Source: Anaerotignum lactatifermentans DSM 14214 (GTDB lineage: Bacteria; Bacillota; Clostridia; Lachnospirales; Anaerotignaceae). Taken from it: 48,810 nucleotides of DNA. Below the pieces are notes generated by a model, which ran no database searches, was not told where the DNA came from, and saw nothing but the letters and a program-made list of their open reading frames with translations. Position numbers and translations under genes: made by a program. Within the stretch, counting starts at the first letter, position 1. The number at the start of each line of letters is the position of its first letter. The stretch is from contig NZ_FRAH01000020.1 in the NCBI RefSeq assembly GCF_900142265.1, positions 1 through 48,810 of the forward strand, written 5' to 3'. Positions 33,179 through 41,176 of this stretch are shown piece after piece.

Positions 33179-33412
33179 TTAGTGCTGTCCGTGGGTCGTC
33201 GGTACCATCTCCCGCTCCTGTGCCACTGCGCTGTACAGCCGCAGAGACCAAAGTCCTGCCAGACCTACCAGCGCGAAGATCACACGAGCCAGCCAGAACA
33301 TGGAACCGCCGAAAATGGTTGTTACCAGATCGAATCCGAAAAATCCGATGAGACCCCAGTTCAGCGCACCGATGATGACAAGTGTCAAAGCAATATAATT
33401 CCCTGTTTTCAT
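33179..33412 (-). CDS. DUF378 family small membrane protein
   Basis: 77-residue protein with two hydrophobic segments (IALTLVIIGALNWGLIGFFG and FWLARVIFALVGLAGLWSL). The motif GALNWGLIGFFGFDLV is the DUF378 (YuzA) signature. Function unknown. AGGAGG 8 bases before ATG 33412. A 14-base perfect palindrome lies upstream. Confidence 0.9.
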   Translation of the reverse strand: MKTGNYIALTLVIIGALNWGLIGFFGFDLVTTIFGGSMFWLARVIFALVGLAGLWSLRLYSAVAQEREMVPTTHGQH

Positions 33413-33439
33413 GCTTTTGACCTCCTAATGGTATGATCA

Positions 33440-33453
33440 ACAGATATATCTGT
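33440..33453. promoter_or_regulatory. 14-base palindrome upstream of the DUF378 gene
   Basis: acagatatatctgt is fully symmetric. It lies 28 bases before the DUF378 start, between the M16 stop and the gene. It could be an operator; no matching regulator is known. Confidence 0.35.
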
Positions 33454-33481
33454 ATCCATAGTATCCCTTGTCTTTTGAATT

Positions 33482-34747
33482 TTATGAAAAAAGTTTTTCA
33501 ACTGTATTGGCAAAATCTACCCCTTTAAGATTTCCCACAGCAGAATAGCTCATTTTCGGGTTCGCAAAAACCAGTTCCGCCACTTCTGCCAAATCTTTCT
33601 GTGTCACTGCTTCTATTTTTTCAATGACTTCTTCCATTTCCTGCACCTTACCACGCAGGAGCATGGCGGAACCTGCCGCTGTCATACGGTTCAATGTGCT
33701 TTCAGAACCGATGATGAAATTGCTGATCATCTGTTCTTTTGTCACATTCAGTATCTTTTCGGAAATGCCTTCTTTCCGCAATGCCGCGATTTCTGCCGCA
33801 ATGCCCTTATATACTGCCTCTGCCTGAGAGGGGTTCATGCTGGCATAAATGGAAAAAAGTCCCGTATCCGCAAAAGCGGTGGTGTAGCTGTAAATGGAAT
33901 AGGTCAATCCCTGTTCCTCACGGATTTTCTGGAACAAACGAGAGCTCATGCCGCCACCAAAAACCGTATTGAAAATTGCCATAGCGTATTTCAAGGGATG
34001 TTCCCGTTCCAGCCCTTCAAAAGCAATGCATGTATGGAGCTGTTCCACATCTTTTTTCTTCTGAATCCATGACTGGTGATAGGAAGCCTTTGTTTCCAAA
34101 GGAGCATAAGGTGCTTTTGCCTGCCATCTGCCAAAGTAATGGTTCAAAAGTTCCAGCATTTCTTCCCGTTTGAAGTTTCCTGCCACGGAAAGCACCATAT
34201 TTTCCGTATGATAATTTTTCTCGTAATAAGCGCGGATTTTTGCCGCATCCAGATTGCCAATGGTTTCTTCTGTTCCCAGAATGGGCATGCCCAAACTGCT
34301 TTCCCGCCAAATGCTGTCCTGCAAGCAGTCATGAACCAGTTCTTCCGGCGCGTCGTCATACATATAAATTTCTTCTGTAATGACGTTCCGTTCCTTATCC
34401 ACTTCTTCCTGAGAAAAAGCCGGATGCAGAAGCATATCACTCATAACTTCCATGGCCTGTTTCACATGCTTGTCCAGCACACGGGTATGATAACAAGTAT
34501 ATTCCTTTGTAGTATAAGCGTTGATCTGTCCGCCCAAAGCGTCCATTTCCTCTGCAATCTGCCTTGCGGAGCGGTTTTCTGTTCCCTTGAACATCATGTG
34601 TTCAATGTAATGGGAAATGCCGTTTTCCTCGGGACGCTCGTTTCTCGTTCCGTTTTTCACCCAAATGCCAAAGGAAATACTGCGGACGTAGCCAATTTCC
34701 TCCAGCACCACCTGTATTCCGTTTTCTAATTTTTCTATGGTCAGCAT
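33482..34747 (-). CDS. M16 family metalloprotease (MlpA/YmxG type)
   Basis: 421-residue processing-peptidase-like M16B enzyme. Zinc motif HYIEH at 46-50, and the distal Glu in VDKERNVITEEIYMYDD. Second half keeps GGGMSSRLFQKIREEQGLTYS. In Firmicutes this gene usually follows pnp; here it is on the same strand but a small plus-strand gene separates them. Of two adjacent ATGs, 34747 is 7 bases from AGGAG and is chosen over 34750 (4 bases). Own promoter. Third M16 gene in the window. Confidence 0.93.
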   Translation of the reverse strand: MLTIEKLENGIQVVLEEIGYVRSISFGIWVKNGTRNERPEENGISHYIEHMMFKGTENRSARQIAEEMDALGGQINAYTTKEYTCYHTRVLDKHVKQAMEVMSDMLLHPAFSQEEVDKERNVITEEIYMYDDAPEELVHDCLQDSIWRESSLGMPILGTEETIGNLDAAKIRAYYEKNYHTENMVLSVAGNFKREEMLELLNHYFGRWQAKAPYAPLETKASYHQSWIQKKKDVEQLHTCIAFEGLEREHPLKYAMAIFNTVFGGGMSSRLFQKIREEQGLTYSIYSYTTAFADTGLFSIYASMNPSQAEAVYKGIAAEIAALRKEGISEKILNVTKEQMISNFIIGSESTLNRMTAAGSAMLLRGKVQEMEEVIEKIEAVTQKDLAEVAELVFANPKMSYSAVGNLKGVDFANTVEKLFS

Positions 34748-34819
34748 CATTCTTCTCCTGCCTGTTTTTCTCATTAGGGTATTCCATTTTCAAAATACCA
34801 TACATATTTCTATCTTTAT

Positions 34820-34848
34820 AGCATAGCAAAATCGGCTTTCCTGTGCAA
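34820..34848 (-). promoter_or_regulatory. Promoter of the MlpA-type protease gene
   Basis: Minus strand TTGCAC (34843-34848), 17-base spacer, TATGCT (34820-34825). Confidence 0.6.
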
Positions 34849-34921
34849 TCTTCTTGTCGATTTTTTCTGCGAATTCGTCCATTGTTCCCACAAACTCTCT
34901 GTTTTTTCGTAAGGATGGACA

Positions 34922-34950
34922 TTGTTGTCCCATTCAAAATCTGCTACCAT
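34922..34950 (+). promoter_or_regulatory. Promoter of the small anchored protein gene
   Basis: TTGTTG (34922-34927), 17-base spacer ending TGC, TACCAT (34945-34950). This is an extended -10 type like that of the FMN gene. Confidence 0.5.
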
Positions 34951-35000
34951 GAAACTATATAACAACGGCATAGAACATCTTACAAATTGGGGGGATTTTG

Positions 35001-35447
35001 ATGGCAAAAAAAATTTTACTGGTAGTCATTGCTCTGCTTCTGCTCTACGGGGTCTATCGTCTGGTCACAACATCCGAGCCTATGATCACAGGCACATATT
35101 CCTGTCATACGGAAACAGAAGAGTATTATTTTGCGGCAAGCGAGGAAAAAGGGATATTCTACATTTACCAAAACGAATCTGTGTTCCTTGATGCCGATAC
35201 TGGTTCATACGACATGAACAAAGGGTTGTATGAATCCGGCACCTGTACACTGAAAACCTACGGGCATTATCTTCTGGAAAGCGAAACACTGGGGCAGCAG
35301 GAAATCACCATAGAAAACGGCACATTTTCTCTGACCATTTCTGGCGAAACATATCTGTTTGAAAAAATGTCGGATTCGCCTGCGCTCAATGGCAATCTCC
35401 ATGATATCTATCTGATAGAACACCCAGATGCTCCCGACTTCAGTTGA
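35001..35447 (+). CDS. Small membrane-anchored extracytoplasmic protein, unknown
   Basis: 148 residues. One N-terminal transmembrane segment (KKILLVVIALLLLYGVYRLV), then a beta-rich outside domain (ITGTYSCHTETEEYYFAAS; YESGTCTLKTYGHYLLES; ENGTFSLTISGETYLFEKM). It looks like a small barrel; the two Cys could form a disulphide. No family recognised. ATG 35001 with GGGGGG 7 bases before it (a TTG directly upstream is less likely). It lies divergent from the M16 gene and convergent to pnp, breaking the usual pnp-M16 order. Confidence 0.8.
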   Translation: MAKKILLVVIALLLLYGVYRLVTTSEPMITGTYSCHTETEEYYFAASEEKGIFYIYQNESVFLDADTGSYDMNKGLYESGTCTLKTYGHYLLESETLGQQEITIENGTFSLTISGETYLFEKMSDSPALNGNLHDIYLIEHPDAPDFS

Positions 35448-35528
35448 TTCCGCAAAATTTTAATCTTACCAGAAAAATGGATGAAACAGAAAATCTCTGC
35501 TTTTGGGGCATCTTCATCAACAACAAAG

Positions 35529-35567
35529 AAAGCTGAAATCCTTATGATAGAGGATTTCAGCTTTTTT
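35529..35567. terminator. Terminator shared by the small protein gene and pnp
   Basis: aaagctgaaatcc (35529-35541) pairs with ggatttcagcttt (35552-35564), followed by T on the plus strand. It lies between convergent genes; the minus-strand T tract is interrupted. Confidence 0.8.
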
Positions 35568-35602
35568 GTTCTTACTGAGATTTAATTTTATCTGATTGCA
35601 AA

Positions 35603-37759
35603 TCAATATCTTTCCAGAACGCTTTTTTCGGAATCAGGTGTTTCGTCCTGCACCAGAGCGTCTTTCATGGAGAAGTTCAGTCTGCCCTGTTTGTCGATTT
35701 CTGTCAGTTTTACCATAACTTCATCGCCAGGTGCTACAACGTCTTCTACTTTTGCAACTCTCTTGTTTGCCATTTTGGAGATATGAATCAGACCTTCTTT
35801 GCCGGGTGCGATTTCTACGAAAGCACCGAATGTCATCAGTCTTGTGATGGTGCCTTTGTAAACCTTACCGGGTTCGGGATCGCTGACAATAGCGTTGATC
35901 ATATCCATTGCACGCTGCATATCTGCGGGATCTGTACCTTTGATGAATATCTTGCCATCATCTTCTGTATCGATTTCACAATTTGTTTCTTCGATGATCT
36001 TTTTGATGACTTTGCCTCTTGTACCAATAACTTCCGCAATCTTATCCACGTCAATCTGCATAGTTGCAATCTTAGGCGCATATTTGGACAGTTCTTTTCT
36101 GGGTTCGGGAATCGCTTTCAGCATGACTTCGTTGAGGATATATTCTCTTGCTCTGCCTGTCTGCACAAAAGCCTGTTCGATCATTTCGAATGTCAGACCT
36201 TTGATCTTCATATCCATCTGAATTGCTGTGATACCTTCGGAAGTACCAGCTACTTTAAAGTCCATATCGCCGAAGAAGTCTTCTACACCCTGGATGTCTG
36301 TGATTTCGATGAAGTCATCATCGCTGTCACCTGTTACCAGACCAACGGAGATACCAGCAACGGGGCGTTTGATGGGTACGCCTGCTGCCATCAGGGACAG
36401 TGTGGAACCACAGATGGAAGCCTGAGATGTGGAACCGTTGGAGCTGAGGATATCGGAAACCAGACGGATTGCGTAAGGGAATTCTTCTTCGCTGGGGATA
36501 ACGGGCAGCAGTGCTCTTTCACCCAGTGCGCCGTGACCGATTTCACGTCTGCCGGGACCTCTGGAAGTTTTTGCTTCACCTACAGAGAAACCGGGGAAGT
36601 TATAATGGTGAATGTAGCGTTTGCCTGTTTCGTTTGCATCCAGACCATCCAGACGCTGACCTTCGCTGATGGCGCCCAGTGTGGTTACTGTCAGAGCCTG
36701 TGTCTGTCCTCTGGAGAACAGAGCGGAACCATGCACGCGAGGCAGTACGTCTACTTCTGCGCTCAGAGGTCTGATTTCTTCGATACCACGACCGTCGGGA
36801 CGTTTGTGTTCTCTCAGAATCATTCTTCTAACAGTCATTTTTTCGAATTTGTAGATGATTTCGTCTACCAGAGCAGCAATGTCTGTATCTTCTTCAGAAA
36901 TTTCTGTCAGAGCTTCTGTCAGCTGTTCCAGAACTTCTTCTGTGATGACTTTGATCTTTGCGTCACGATCCTGTTTCAGTTCTGCAAAAACAGCTTCTTC
37001 CATTCTTGCGTCTGTGATATATTCTGTTACCAGTTTGTAAGCGTCTTCGGGAATCACATGTTCTGTGTAAGGAGCTTTTTCCTTGCCTTCTTTTGCTGTG
37101 ATTTCCTGAATGAATTTGACAACTTCCAGGTTAGTGTCGAATGCCAGATGGATGGCTTCCATCATCAGTGCGTCAGGGATTTCGTCTGCGCCTGCTTCAA
37201 TCATCATAACTTTATCTTCTTTGGAAGATACAGTCAGTGTCAGTCTTGTTTTTTCTCTCTGTTCTGCTGTGGGGTTCACCACCAGTTCGCCGTCCACATA
37301 ACCGATGCTTACGGAAGAAACGGGATCTGTGAAAGGAATATCGGAAATGTTCAGTGCCAGAGATGCACCGATCATCGCTACTACTTCAGGAGAGCAGTCC
37401 TGGTCTACGGACATTACTGTTGCAACGATAGCTACGTCGTTTCTGTAATCCTTAGGGAACAGAGGACGCAGAGGTCTGTCGATACATCTTGCTGTCAGGA
37501 TTGCTTTTTCGGAAGGTCTGCCTTCTCTTTTGATGAAACCGCCGGGGATTTTACCTACGGAGTACAGTCTTTCTTCGTAATCAATGCTCAGAGGGAAAAA
37601 GTCAATGCCGTCTCTGGGCTTTTCGGATGCAGTTGCAGTAACCAGTACAGTGGTATCGCCGTAACGCAGCAATACAGCGCCGTTAGCCTGTTCTGCTACT
37701 CTGCCGATTTCAGCTGTCAATGTTCTGCCTGCCAGTTCCATGGAATAGGTTCTAAACAT
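35603..37759 (-). CDS. pnp: Polyribonucleotide nucleotidyltransferase
   Basis: 718-residue phosphorolytic 3'-5' exoribonuclease. Two RNase PH domains (first ~1-215, with GKIPGGFIKREGRPSE; second ~310-540, with GSALFSRGQTQAL and KTSRGPGRREIGHGALGERA), a KH domain (~550-615, VIGTRGKVIKKIIEETN) and an S1 domain (~620-690, TFGAFVEIAPGKEGLIHISKM). All parts are complete. An ATG at 37765 is too near the AGGAG (37767-37771); 37759 is 7 bases away and is used. The leader holds a long hairpin. Upstream gene is rpsO, the common order, which supports autoregulation through the leader. Confidence 0.98.
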   Translation of the reverse strand: MFRTYSMELAGRTLTAEIGRVAEQANGAVLLRYGDTTVLVTATASEKPRDGIDFFPLSIDYEERLYSVGKIPGGFIKREGRPSEKAILTARCIDRPLRPLFPKDYRNDVAIVATVMSVDQDCSPEVVAMIGASLALNISDIPFTDPVSSVSIGYVDGELVVNPTAEQREKTRLTLTVSSKEDKVMMIEAGADEIPDALMMEAIHLAFDTNLEVVKFIQEITAKEGKEKAPYTEHVIPEDAYKLVTEYITDARMEEAVFAELKQDRDAKIKVITEEVLEQLTEALTEISEEDTDIAALVDEIIYKFEKMTVRRMILREHKRPDGRGIEEIRPLSAEVDVLPRVHGSALFSRGQTQALTVTTLGAISEGQRLDGLDANETGKRYIHHYNFPGFSVGEAKTSRGPGRREIGHGALGERALLPVIPSEEEFPYAIRLVSDILSSNGSTSQASICGSTLSLMAAGVPIKRPVAGISVGLVTGDSDDDFIEITDIQGVEDFFGDMDFKVAGTSEGITAIQMDMKIKGLTFEMIEQAFVQTGRAREYILNEVMLKAIPEPRKELSKYAPKIATMQIDVDKIAEVIGTRGKVIKKIIEETNCEIDTEDDGKIFIKGTDPADMQRAMDMINAIVSDPEPGKVYKGTITRLMTFGAFVEIAPGKEGLIHISKMANKRVAKVEDVVAPGDEVMVKLTEIDKQGRLNFSMKDALVQDETPDSEKSVLERY

Positions 37760-37790
37760 GTTCATTCTCCTTTTCTGTCTGTTTTTCTCC

Positions 37791-37858
37791 TGCACCATAG
37801 ATCTTCAACTTCAAAAACATGGTCGTCCATATTTGCAAAGTTGGAAATCTATAGTGCA
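37791..37858 (-). promoter_or_regulatory. Long stem-loop in the pnp leader
   Basis: gcaccatagatcttcaactt (37792-37811) and aagttggaaatctatagtgc (37838-37857) form a ~20-bp stem. In the RNA it has two G-U pairs and one A-C mismatch, with an outer A-U pair (37791/37858) and a small inner hairpin (atgg/ccat). It ends 20 bases before the pnp ribosome site. In E. coli and Streptomyces an RNase III-cut hairpin at this place lets PNPase repress its own mRNA. The same logic is likely here. Confidence 0.65.
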
Positions 37859-37884
37859 ACCTTCTTTGTTTTTGTTTGATAGAA

Positions 37885-37914
37885 GAAAAGAGAGGAAAAA
37901 CGTCCTCTCTTTTC
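37885..37914 (-). terminator. Terminator of rpsO
   Basis: gaaaagagagga (37885-37896) pairs with tcctctcttttc (37903-37914), T-rich on the minus strand. It may be partial, since no clear pnp promoter follows. Confidence 0.7.
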
Positions 37915-37934
37915 CTAATCTTTTGGTTTGTGTC

Positions 37935-38198
37935 TTACTTTCTCAGACCCAGTTCTGCAATGATTGCACGGTATCTTTCGATATCCAGTTCTTTCAGGTA
38001 GTTCAGCAGACCTCTTCTCTGACCAACCATTTTCAGCAGACCACGTCTGGAGTGGTGATCTTTCTTGTGGCTTTTCAGGTGGTCTGTCAGCAGAGTGATT
38101 CTTGCTGTCAGCAGAGCGATCTGAACTTCGGGAGAACCTGTGTCGTTAGGTGTTCTGCCGTATTTTGCGATAATTTCCTGTTTGTTGATTGTTGCCAT
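37935..38198 (-). CDS. rpsO: 30S ribosomal protein S15
   Basis: 87-residue four-helix protein that binds the 16S central domain three-way junction early in assembly. Diagnostic stretches: [62 protein letters not shown] precedes the ATG. Followed by a terminator and pnp. The leader carries a structured element that may bind S15. Confidence 0.98.
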   Translation of the reverse strand: MATINKQEIIAKYGRTPNDTGSPEVQIALLTARITLLTDHLKSHKKDHHSRRGLLKMVGQRRGLLNYLKELDIERYRAIIAELGLRK

Positions 38199-38232
38199 GA
38201 TTTTTGGCCTCCTTAAAAATATTTATTCTTGC

Positions 38233-38284
38233 AACCCCTAGAACTAAGTGAAGGTCGGAGCGTCCTGTCACTGAGTCCTGGTTT
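38233..38284 (-). promoter_or_regulatory. Structured rpsO leader (S15-type autoregulatory element)
   Basis: In the minus-strand RNA, AACC/GGTT closes an outer stem. Within it AGGACTcAGTGA pairs with TCACTtAGTTCT, and GGA/TCC makes a small apical hairpin. It lies between the promoter (38302-38331) and the rpsO ribosome site. Gram-positive rpsO leaders fold into S15-binding junctions that mimic 16S rRNA. The class match is inferred from position and pairing. Confidence 0.6.
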
Positions 38285-38301
38285 TACAGCGTTCTCATTT
38301 T

Positions 38302-38331
38302 ATCATACTATATGACCCTTTGCAAGAGCAA
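38302..38331 (-). promoter_or_regulatory. Promoter of rpsO
   Basis: Minus strand TTGCTC (38326-38331), 18-base spacer, TATGAT (38302-38307). The -35 overlaps a small hairpin (ctttgc/gcaaag) after the upstream transporter gene. Confidence 0.5.
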
Positions 38332-38362
38332 AGGCTTGATTTCTTGCGATTTTTTCGTTTTT

Positions 38363-39259
38363 TCAGCTGGTTTGGGCTGATTTTTCCGTCTTTTTCTTGG
38401 GTTCATAACGGAACTGCGACATGAGCACTGCCACAAATACCACCGCGAAGCCCACCGCCATTCTGGGTGTTACTTCTTCATGGTACAGCAGTACAGAGAA
38501 GACAACCCCGAAAACGGATTCCAGACTCAGCAGAATGGTTCCCACTGCCGCATCTGTATGCTTCAGACCATATGCCTGCAGGAACAGGCAAAGAGCTGTG
38601 GAAAGCAGCGCCAGATACATGACATTTCCCATGGCACCCATGGAAACGCTTTCCGGCATACCGTTTGTCAGAAGGGTACCAATCCAGCCAATGACCGCAG
38701 AGAATGTAATCTGCATAGTAGTCAGCAGAATGGGGTCTCTGCCCTTGGAAAACCACGCCACTGCTGTCAGGTCACAGGCGTAAATGACGCCGCAGACCAG
38801 TGTTACCACGTCCCCCGGCAGCATAGTCATATCCCCGTTGAGGGAAATGAGCCCAATCCCCGCCAAGCAGAAGATTGCCGCAATGACATGATTGCGTTGA
38901 GGACGTTCCTTTGAAACAAACCAATAGAAAAATGGTACAATCACGCAATAAACCGCCGTCAAAAAGGCGCTTTTGCCCGGTGTGGTACCCATGGCAAGAG
39001 CAACAGTCTGCACAGCTGTGGCCGTCCCCATGGTCAAGCCTGTGATGATACCGCCAAGCAAATACCCCTTATCCAGTCTGCCCCATTTTTTGTAGGTAAT
39101 GACCCAAAGCACCACTGCCGCGATGGAAAATCTTGCCGCTGTGATAAACCAGCCGGAAAGTTCCTCTGTGGCAAATTTCTGAAAAACGAAGGCGCTCCCC
39201 CAGATGATAGCTGTCAAGAGCAGCAACAGATGGGCCCGTGTTCTTTTATTCTCTAACAT
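38363..39259 (-). CDS. DMT superfamily (EamA) transporter
   Basis: 298-residue membrane protein of ten predicted helices in two EamA repeats. The first repeat begins LLLLLTAIIWGSAFVFQKFA; the second has SLESVFGVVFSVLLYHEEVTPRMAVGF, the usual LEPV/LESVFG motif. Probably an exporter of a metabolite or amino acid; substrate not predictable. ATG 39259 with GAGGTAAC before it. It follows ribF by 36 bases and no terminator is seen after it, so read-through into rpsO is possible. Confidence 0.92.
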   Translation of the reverse strand: MLENKRTRAHLLLLLTAIIWGSAFVFQKFATEELSGWFITAARFSIAAVVLWVITYKKWGRLDKGYLLGGIITGLTMGTATAVQTVALAMGTTPGKSAFLTAVYCVIVPFFYWFVSKERPQRNHVIAAIFCLAGIGLISLNGDMTMLPGDVVTLVCGVIYACDLTAVAWFSKGRDPILLTTMQITFSAVIGWIGTLLTNGMPESVSMGAMGNVMYLALLSTALCLFLQAYGLKHTDAAVGTILLSLESVFGVVFSVLLYHEEVTPRMAVGFAVVFVAVLMSQFRYEPKKKTEKSAQTS

Positions 39260-39295
39260 GATGTTACCTCATATCATTTTATCTGTCTGTATTTC

Positions 39296-40252
39296 TTATT
39301 TTTCTTCTTCCGCTTTCCAGTGTTCATATTCCGCAGAAGCGAAATATGCTCTGGTCTGTTCCGCATTGATAGCAATCTGTGCCTGCAATTCGTCTACGCT
39401 TTCAAATTTCTTTTCACTGCGCAGGAATTTATAGAAGAAAATCTGTAATTCTTCGCCGTAAATCATTTTGTTGAAGTCAAACAGATAGGTTTCCACAATC
39501 TTCTGTGTGCCGTTTACCGTAGGATTTTTGCCGATATTGGTCACACCGTAGTAATACTTGCCTTCATACAGTGTTTTTGTGGCATATACCCCATTGGGAG
39601 GGAACAGCTTCAAGGGATGGGCTTCGATATTCACCGTAGGGAAACCAATAGTTCTGCCCAGTTTTTTCCCTTCTTTTACAGTACCCAGAATGAAATAAGG
39701 CACAGTCAGCATGGTGTTCGCGCTTTCCAAATCCTTGTCGATGAGGCACTGACGGATACGAGAGCTGCTGACCCGTTCGCCTTCATACTGGACAGAAGGC
39801 ACCGCAATGACTTTCACGCCGTGTTCTTCCCCCAAACGGCGCAGCATTTCATAATTGCCTGCCCGATTGCTGCCGAAATGATAATTTTCTCCTACCACCA
39901 GCACTTTGCACTTCATGCGTTCAAAAAGCAGTTTTACGGCAAAATCATAAGCAGACATAGAAGCAAATTCCACATCAAAAGGATATTCGATATACGTATC
40001 CACGCCCATCTGCTCCATGGTAAACAGTTTTTCAGAGGGTGCCATAATCAGAGCAAAATCCTCTTTTTTCTTGAATACCAGCATGGGATGAGGAGAAAAG
40101 GAAAATACAACACTTTCCAGATTTTCCTCTGCCGCAAATTCTTTTGTCAGTTGAATCAGGGCACGGTGACCCAGATGCAGCCCGTCAAAGTTCCCCAAAG
40201 TAATGGCTGTGGGTCTGCTGCGGTCTACCTGCCCGTCTGTAATATGTTCCAT
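39296..40252 (-). CDS. ribF: Bifunctional riboflavin kinase / FAD synthetase
   Basis: 318-residue enzyme making FMN then FAD. The N-terminal nucleotidyltransferase part has TLGNFDGLHLGHRALI and the tail SSSRIRQCL. The C-terminal riboflavin kinase part has GRTIGFPTVNI and NPTVNG, then VETYLFDFNKMIYGEEL. Both are complete. It starts 13 bases after truB. It supplies FMN for FabK and the FMN oxidoreductase. Confidence 0.97.
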   Translation of the reverse strand: MEHITDGQVDRSRPTAITLGNFDGLHLGHRALIQLTKEFAAEENLESVVFSFSPHPMLVFKKKEDFALIMAPSEKLFTMEQMGVDTYIEYPFDVEFASMSAYDFAVKLLFERMKCKVLVVGENYHFGSNRAGNYEMLRRLGEEHGVKVIAVPSVQYEGERVSSSRIRQCLIDKDLESANTMLTVPYFILGTVKEGKKLGRTIGFPTVNIEAHPLKLFPPNGVYATKTLYEGKYYYGVTNIGKNPTVNGTQKIVETYLFDFNKMIYGEELQIFFYKFLRSEKKFESVDELQAQIAINAEQTRAYFASAEYEHWKAEEEK

Positions 40253-40264
40253 TTCGATACTCCT

Positions 40265-41164
40265 TTAAATCAACATCTTAAATGGTTTGATATAAAAGCC
40301 TTCTTCGTCCCGTACTTCATACAGTCCCACCAGATGGTGTTCACTGTCAAAGACAGCGGCGATATCACCTGCTGTCAGTTCTTTTTCCGCCTCATAAAAC
40401 TTGGCGTAAACTCTGCCGCCGTTATACAGCATCTTTGTGGACTTCGGAGAAACGATGATTTTCGGGAAATCGGACAATGCCGCTTCCATGGACAGGAAAG
40501 CTTCTTCCTGCCGTCCTTCATCTGCCATTGTCTGCAATTCTCCCAGTGTAATGGCATCTTCCAATGCAAAACTGCCGGTACGGGTACGAGTCAGTTCTGC
40601 CATATGTGCGCCGCAGCCCAAAGTCTTGCCAATGTCACTGCAAAGGGTACGGATATAAGTCCCTTTGGAGCAGTCCACATCTATTTCAAAGCGGTCAGGA
40701 GGCAGAAAACGGACAATATTGATAGCAAAAATGGTAATGGTTCTTGCCTTACGCTCAATTTCTTTGCCTTCCCGCGCCAACTCATACAATTTCTTGCCGT
40801 TGACTTTGATAGCGGAATACATGGGCGGAATCTGTTTCTGTTCCCCCACAAATCCGGCTACTGCCTGTCTGATTTTTTCCTCATCAAAATCCACGGGCTT
40901 TTCTTCCAGCACTTCACCAGCCGCGTCTTCTGTCGTGGTGGTGATGCCCAGCCGCACCATGGCACGGTAACGTTTTTTCCCGTCCATGATGATGTCCGCC
41001 AGTTTTGTGGCTTTGCCTACGCAAACAGGCAGTACGCCTTCTGCGTCCGGGTCTAAGGTGCCTGTATGCCCCACTTTCTTTGTGTGAAGGATACGGCGCA
41101 CCACAGCCACTACGTCATGGGAGGTAAATCCCTTTTCCTTTCGGATATTCAAAATACCGTCCAA
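40265..41164 (-). CDS. truB: tRNA pseudouridine(55) synthase
   Basis: 299-residue enzyme isomerising U55 in the tRNA T loop. Catalytic Asp38 in GHTGTLDPDA. Also KGFTSHDVV, PPMYSAIKVNGKKLYELAREG, and CSKGTYIRTLCSDIG. Start codon is TTG at 41164 with AGGAGG 7 bases upstream. C-terminal PUA-like part is present. Between nrnA and ribF. Confidence 0.97.
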   Translation of the reverse strand: MDGILNIRKEKGFTSHDVVAVVRRILHTKKVGHTGTLDPDAEGVLPVCVGKATKLADIIMDGKKRYRAMVRLGITTTTEDAAGEVLEEKPVDFDEEKIRQAVAGFVGEQKQIPPMYSAIKVNGKKLYELAREGKEIERKARTITIFAINIVRFLPPDRFEIDVDCSKGTYIRTLCSDIGKTLGCGAHMAELTRTRTGSFALEDAITLGELQTMADEGRQEEAFLSMEAALSDFPKIIVSPKSTKMLYNGGRVYAKFYEAEKELTAGDIAAVFDSEHHLVGLYEVRDEEGFYIKPFKMLI

Positions 41165-41176
41165 GCGATTCCCTCC

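Noticed and set aside
35783-37879. A 698-codon open frame antisense to pnp
   Set aside because: Shadow of pnp; the product is low-complexity and Cys/Phe-rich, and the true pnp motifs are on the other strand.
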